Origin: Spirochaetaceae bacterium
GTDB lineage: Bacteria > Spirochaetota > Spirochaetia > DSM-27196 > Salinispiraceae
Assembly (NCBI GenBank): GCA_007129335.1
Contig: SKVS01000146.1
Coordinates: 1-8,416 of the forward strand
Direction of reading: 5' to 3'
DNA length: 8,416 nt
Shown: piece by piece, positions 5,400 to 8,416 of the stretch
How the letters are laid out: every line of letters starts with the position of its first letter
Numbering within the stretch: position 1 is the first letter of the stretch
Made by a program: the position numbers and the translations under genes
The notes under the pieces: model-generated
Databases searched by the model: none
What the model was told of the DNA's origin: nothing
Seen by the model: the letters and a program-made list of their open reading frames with translations, nothing else

Positions 5400-7429
5400 T
5401 GAGCGGTAAGAAATGGGGACTTGTGGTTTTGGTAGGTGTATTGCTGTTTTCCTGTGTATCGACCCCCGAGCCAGTGGAGGATGAAACAGGGGAACCGGAG
5501 ATTGTATTGGAATTCCCATTACGGGATCTTCCCGAAGATCTGGAAGAAATTCTGGCAGGTCTCCTCCAGCAAATCCGCCATGAGCATCTTCTGTTTTCCC
5601 CGGAAGTGGGTCTTTCCTTGGTTCTGGATTTTGATGATTTTTCCTTACAGCCAACAGATCTTTTGGCTGCTGTTGAAGGTCTCAAAGTCATGGACCCGGC
5701 ATACCAGAAGGTTGCTCAATTTCATGGCTATTTTACCCAGACCATTGGGGGTCAAGAATTTCAGCTTCAGGGAATATGGAACCTTGATGTTAGCGCTCTG
5801 ATTGTTCAAAATCAGTACGTAACCTGGCCTCTTCGTTTAGCCCAGGTACATTCTGCTGACCGTGGTGCCTTTATTCAGGGTTTTTTGCCTGATTTCCCCG
5901 GGCAGTTGAGCGGTTCTTTGTACCTCTCGGGAATAGACCAGGAGATTCATGATCTTAATAAGCAGGAGATACAACTTTCCACTTCCTGGCAGGAAGAAAT
6001 TCAACCGCTAATCGTTCCCCTGGCTTTTCAGGGAAGCCCGGTGGGAGAGCTTCCAGAACCTTTTCAGATTCATTCTGATCGTTTTCTTACCTTTTTTCTC
6101 CCAGGGGCTTACGGATATTCCCGAGTTACCAGTGAATCTCTGGATGAAGGAATGGTACGCCTTCATACTCCCCAAGACAGGGATTTTTTCCAGAATTTTC
6201 TTCGAACCCCTGGGGCCCTCCATCTGAGAGCTCCCGACTCTTCAGGTTTTTTTCTCCCGACGGATCCCGCTTCTGCTTGGTATTTAATCGACGGTCAACG
6301 AACAGCCAGTACAGGATACGGCACAACCTTACCTTTGCGTGCCAAAATTCTGTGGGAAACCCCCCTTGCTTCGGTACCCGTGCTCGGGGCTGACCGATAT
6401 GAAGTGTTGTCCGGGGGGAATGTCCTGTTTGGGGATTCTTTCCGGGTGGAGCCTGTTCAACGGTCTGAGCAACCTTTTTTTTCCCAGCCGGGATTCGACA
6501 GTGCGGTGTTTTCTGCCCTCCGGGGAGGAAGGGTATTGTTGGAAGTCGCCTACGAATTTGAACTTTTCAATGAACTGCCGCCCATGATAGAAGTGGAAAC
6601 CCAGAATTTTTCCGGCAGGGTAATGGAATTTTCCCTGACAAACCGACAGGCGGTTCCCTTATTAGAGCATCTGATCAGTCAGGATCATGGTCGTATTGTT
6701 CAGACGGCCAATCGCCTGGATTTAATCGACACCTTGAATGGAACCCGGCTGGCAGGGTTCGGTAGCCTTGACTATGGAAATCAGTTTGGACTAGTTTTTG
6801 AGAATAATCGGATCATGATAAGGGGTGAGCGGGCAGACCATCCTATTGTAGGAGTGAGCTGGATAGGGACGGGCAGATTAGCCTGGGTTCTGTCGGTCTT
6901 ACAGGGGAAAGAAGAGCGTATTCTGCCTCCCCGAATAACCGGTGTTTTCGATGAAGAGGATAACCGCTGGAGACTTCCCAGCTCCCAGGAATGGGCTGGT
7001 TTTAGTCAAACAAGAGCAGGTTTTCGTCCTGCCAGGGAAACGGTGAATTACTTTCGCAGTTTCGATCCCTTTGAGGATCCAAATCCTCCCCATACTCGGG
7101 AAGGCGGTCCAACGAATCCTGCAGCAACCTTCGGGCCGGATTCCATTTTTGGTTTATACGGAACCCGGGGAAATGTGTGGGAATGGACCCAGGACCTGGT
7201 AGCGGGTAGGGAAATACCCGAAATTGCTACCGGTCCTCTGGATGGGCAGAGGGTATACCGTCGGGTTCTCGGCGGAGCATGGAACACGCCCCTGAGTTCA
7301 TTTGGGCCCCGAGGTTTGGAAGTCCCCCAGGGATGGTTCGCTGAGGATCAAACAAGCTGGAGTATTGGTATTCGATACGTAATTCCAGGATTTATTGATG
7401 GCGAATCGTCTCCTGAATTAATGCCCTAA
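5396..7429 (+). CDS. Predicted lipoprotein with C-terminal degenerate SUMF1/FGE-sulfatase domain
   Basis: Residues 1-19 form a lipoprotein signal peptide (KK, then a hydrophobic WGLVVLVGVLLF) ending in LLFSC, with Cys20 as the acylated residue; phenylalanine at -2 fits the relaxed lipoboxes of spirochaetes. An acidic Pro/Glu-rich tether (21-38) follows. Residues 40-390 are not recognised. Residues 395-665 follow the order of the formylglycine-generating-enzyme fold: EFSLTNRQAVPLLEHL (411-426), HPIVGVSW (482-489), RLPSSQEW (526-533), GLYGTRGNVWEWTQD (586-600), VLGGAWN (624-630) and SIGIRYVI (656-663). Cys20 is the only cysteine in all 677 residues, so the copper-binding cysteine pair of true FGE is absent. 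A binding or scaffold role, as in other FGE-like lipoproteins such as GldK, is more likely than catalysis. It would sit at the periplasmic face or outer membrane. GAGG (5384-5387) precedes the ATG at 5396, which overlaps the methyltransferase stop; ATG 5399 is an equal alternative. The 3' end overlaps murD. Confidence 0.85.
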   Translation: MMSGKKWGLVVLVGVLLFSCVSTPEPVEDETGEPEIVLEFPLRDLPEDLEEILAGLLQQIRHEHLLFSPEVGLSLVLDFDDFSLQPTDLLAAVEGLKVMDPAYQKVAQFHGYFTQTIGGQEFQLQGIWNLDVSALIVQNQYVTWPLRLAQVHSADRGAFIQGFLPDFPGQLSGSLYLSGIDQEIHDLNKQEIQLSTSWQEEIQPLIVPLAFQGSPVGELPEPFQIHSDRFLTFFLPGAYGYSRVTSESLDEGMVRLHTPQDRDFFQNFLRTPGALHLRAPDSSGFFLPTDPASAWYLIDGQRTASTGYGTTLPLRAKILWETPLASVPVLGADRYEVLSGGNVLFGDSFRVEPVQRSEQPFFSQPGFDSAVFSALRGGRVLLEVAYEFELFNELPPMIEVETQNFSGRVMEFSLTNRQAVPLLEHLISQDHGRIVQTANRLDLIDTLNGTRLAGFGSLDYGNQFGLVFENNRIMIRGERADHPIVGVSWIGTGRLAWVLSVLQGKEERILPPRITGVFDEEDNRWRLPSSQEWAGFSQTRAGFRPARETVNYFRSFDPFEDPNPPHTREGGPTNPAATFGPDSIFGLYGTRGNVWEWTQDLVAGREIPEIATGPLDGQRVYRRVLGGAWNTPLSSFGPRGLEVPQGWFAEDQTSWSIGIRYVIPGFIDGESSPELMP

Positions 7430-8416
7430 ATTGATTGCCCCGGTCGAATTCATTTAAAAACATACCAAAACTGGCGCAACCAGGACTAAACACCAGTACT
7501 TCTCCAGCCATGGATTTCTTGAGGGTGGCTGTAAGTGCCGAAGCAAGGCATGGATGGAAGGTTGAATCCTGGGGTAAACCCAGCGCCCGGGCAATGTCAG
7601 GGCTTGCACTTCCTTCCAGAAGGGTTATGGATTTTACCCGTTCTTTGATTTGACTGAATACATGGAATTCCAGTTTCTTGTCCGTACCCCCGGTAATGAG
7701 ATGTACCGGGGATGAAAAACTCTGTACTGCTGCCAAGACCGATTCGGGTATGGTAGCGGCTGAGTCGTTGTATACATCAACACCCCGAATTGTTCCCACA
7801 TATTCTAGACGGTGCTGAATTCCCGGGAAGGTGCTGTTTGCCTGGCGAATTTCCTCAGGATTCATTCCAAGGCTGGCCATGCCCAGACTGGCAAATAAGA
7901 GGTTCATTGCCTGATGTGAGCCTGGTACCTTTCTTGTTTCGGATACGGCAATATACTTTTCCTTACCCTGCTCCTGGATCCAGCCCTGGTTTTTTTCCAT
8001 CCAGGCCCAACCGTTGGGTTGGGGGTGATTCCAGGATGAACGGATTTCAGGTCTGGATGCACAAAGCCAGGTCTGAGCACCGTGCTCCAGTTGAAATGAA
8101 GTGGTCCATTCAGGCTGATCGGCGAAGAAAACCCCCATACGTCCGGGAGATTGATGAGCGTAAACCAGTCTTTTATCTGATACATAAGAGATCATGCCGT
8201 CGTAGTAATCCTGGTGATCCCGGTGGATGTTGGTAATAAAACTTGCATGAGCATCGAGAGTGACCCCGGTCAAATTCAGGTCTCCCAGCTGGAAGCTGGA
8301 AAGTTCGAGCACCACGGGTGTTTTTGAAGATACCTCATGGATAAAACTCAGGGGGCTCACGGTTATATTTCCACCCAGGCGGGATGAAGGGAATTTCTGG
8401 GATAAACCATGAGCAA
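7392..8416 (-). CDS. murD: UDP-N-acetylmuramoylalanine--D-glutamate ligase, 5'-partial
   Basis: The frame is open to the right edge, so about the first 110 residues (Rossmann domain and ATP P-loop) are missing; 340 residues are visible. The enzyme adds D-glutamate to UDP-MurNAc-L-Ala with ATP, an essential cytoplasmic peptidoglycan step. Motifs numbered in the visible part: LGGNI (13-17), VVLELSSFQL (34-43), FITNIHRDHQDYY (59-71), the lysine in VSDKRLVY expected to be carbamylated (Lys81), GSHQAMN (165-171), HRLEYV (201-206), YNDSAATIPES (215-225), LITGGTDKKLEF (239-250) and SPGCASFGMFLNEFDRG (310-326). The DSKAT lysine is alanine here, and the Asp after ASF is Gly. The order and spacing are those of MurD and not of the other Mur ligases. 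A GTG at 8360 lies inside the GGNI region and is not the start. The last 38 bp overlap the end of the convergent lipoprotein gene. Confidence 0.93.
   Translation of the reverse strand, partial: AHGLSQKFPSSRLGGNITVSPLSFIHEVSSKTPVVLELSSFQLGDLNLTGVTLDAHASFITNIHRDHQDYYDGMISYVSDKRLVYAHQSPGRMGVFFADQPEWTTSFQLEHGAQTWLCASRPEIRSSWNHPQPNGWAWMEKNQGWIQEQGKEKYIAVSETRKVPGSHQAMNLLFASLGMASLGMNPEEIRQANSTFPGIQHRLEYVGTIRGVDVYNDSAATIPESVLAAVQSFSSPVHLITGGTDKKLEFHVFSQIKERVKSITLLEGSASPDIARALGLPQDSTFHPCLASALTATLKKSMAGEVLVFSPGCASFGMFLNEFDRGNQFRALIQETIRHQ

Noticed and set aside
7790..8236. A 148-codon plus-strand frame inside murD.
   Set aside because: Antisense to clear MurD motifs; its composition is rich in Arg, Pro and Trp, as expected of a shadow frame.

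Overview
The window holds seven genes and almost no mobile or foreign-looking DNA. The best guess for the source is an anaerobic, amino-acid-fermenting spirochaete of the Spirochaeta/Treponema type. This rests on three things: a ferredoxin-linked 2-oxoacid oxidoreductase followed by a butyrate-kinase/phosphotransbutyrylase pair (a combination that fits branched-chain amino acid fermenters such as Spirochaeta isovalerica), a lipoprotein with a relaxed lipobox, and a MurD with variant motifs. The taxonomic call is inference; no rRNA or other phylogenetic marker is present.

Left part (1-3294, + strand): an energy-conserving catabolic operon. The 3' part of a 2-oxoacid:ferredoxin oxidoreductase gene, with beta (TPP-binding) and gamma domains fused in one chain, is followed by a 192-nt gap with three stem-loops, then butyrate kinase (buk), then phosphate butyryltransferase (ptb). 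Together they would turn 2-oxoacids from Val/Leu/Ile into acyl-CoA, then acyl-phosphate, then a short-chain (probably branched) acid plus ATP, with reduced ferredoxin as the electron product.

Middle (3295-5399): an RluA-type pseudouridine synthase gene on the minus strand converges on ptb. It is divergent from a TrmH/SpoU-type RNA 2'-O-methyltransferase gene on the plus strand. The 267-bp region between the two carries a cluster of CAGGGC/GCCCTG motifs in direct and inverted arrangement and a candidate promoter on each side. Both promoters sit so close to the best start codon, and Shine-Dalgarno sequences are so clearly absent, that both RNA-modification genes may be made from leaderless mRNAs.

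Right part (5396-8416): translationally coupled (ATGA) to the methyltransferase is a 677-aa predicted lipoprotein. Its C-terminal third is a degenerate formylglycine-generating-enzyme (SUMF1) fold with no cysteine other than the lipid-anchored one. Its 3' end overlaps by 38 bp, tail to tail, the 3' end of murD on the minus strand, which runs off the right edge of the window.

No tRNA, rRNA, CRISPR array, insertion sequence or convincing intrinsic terminator was seen. The points most worth a second look are the structured leader of buk, the motif cluster with possible leaderless divergent transcription, and the cysteine-free SUMF1-like lipoprotein.
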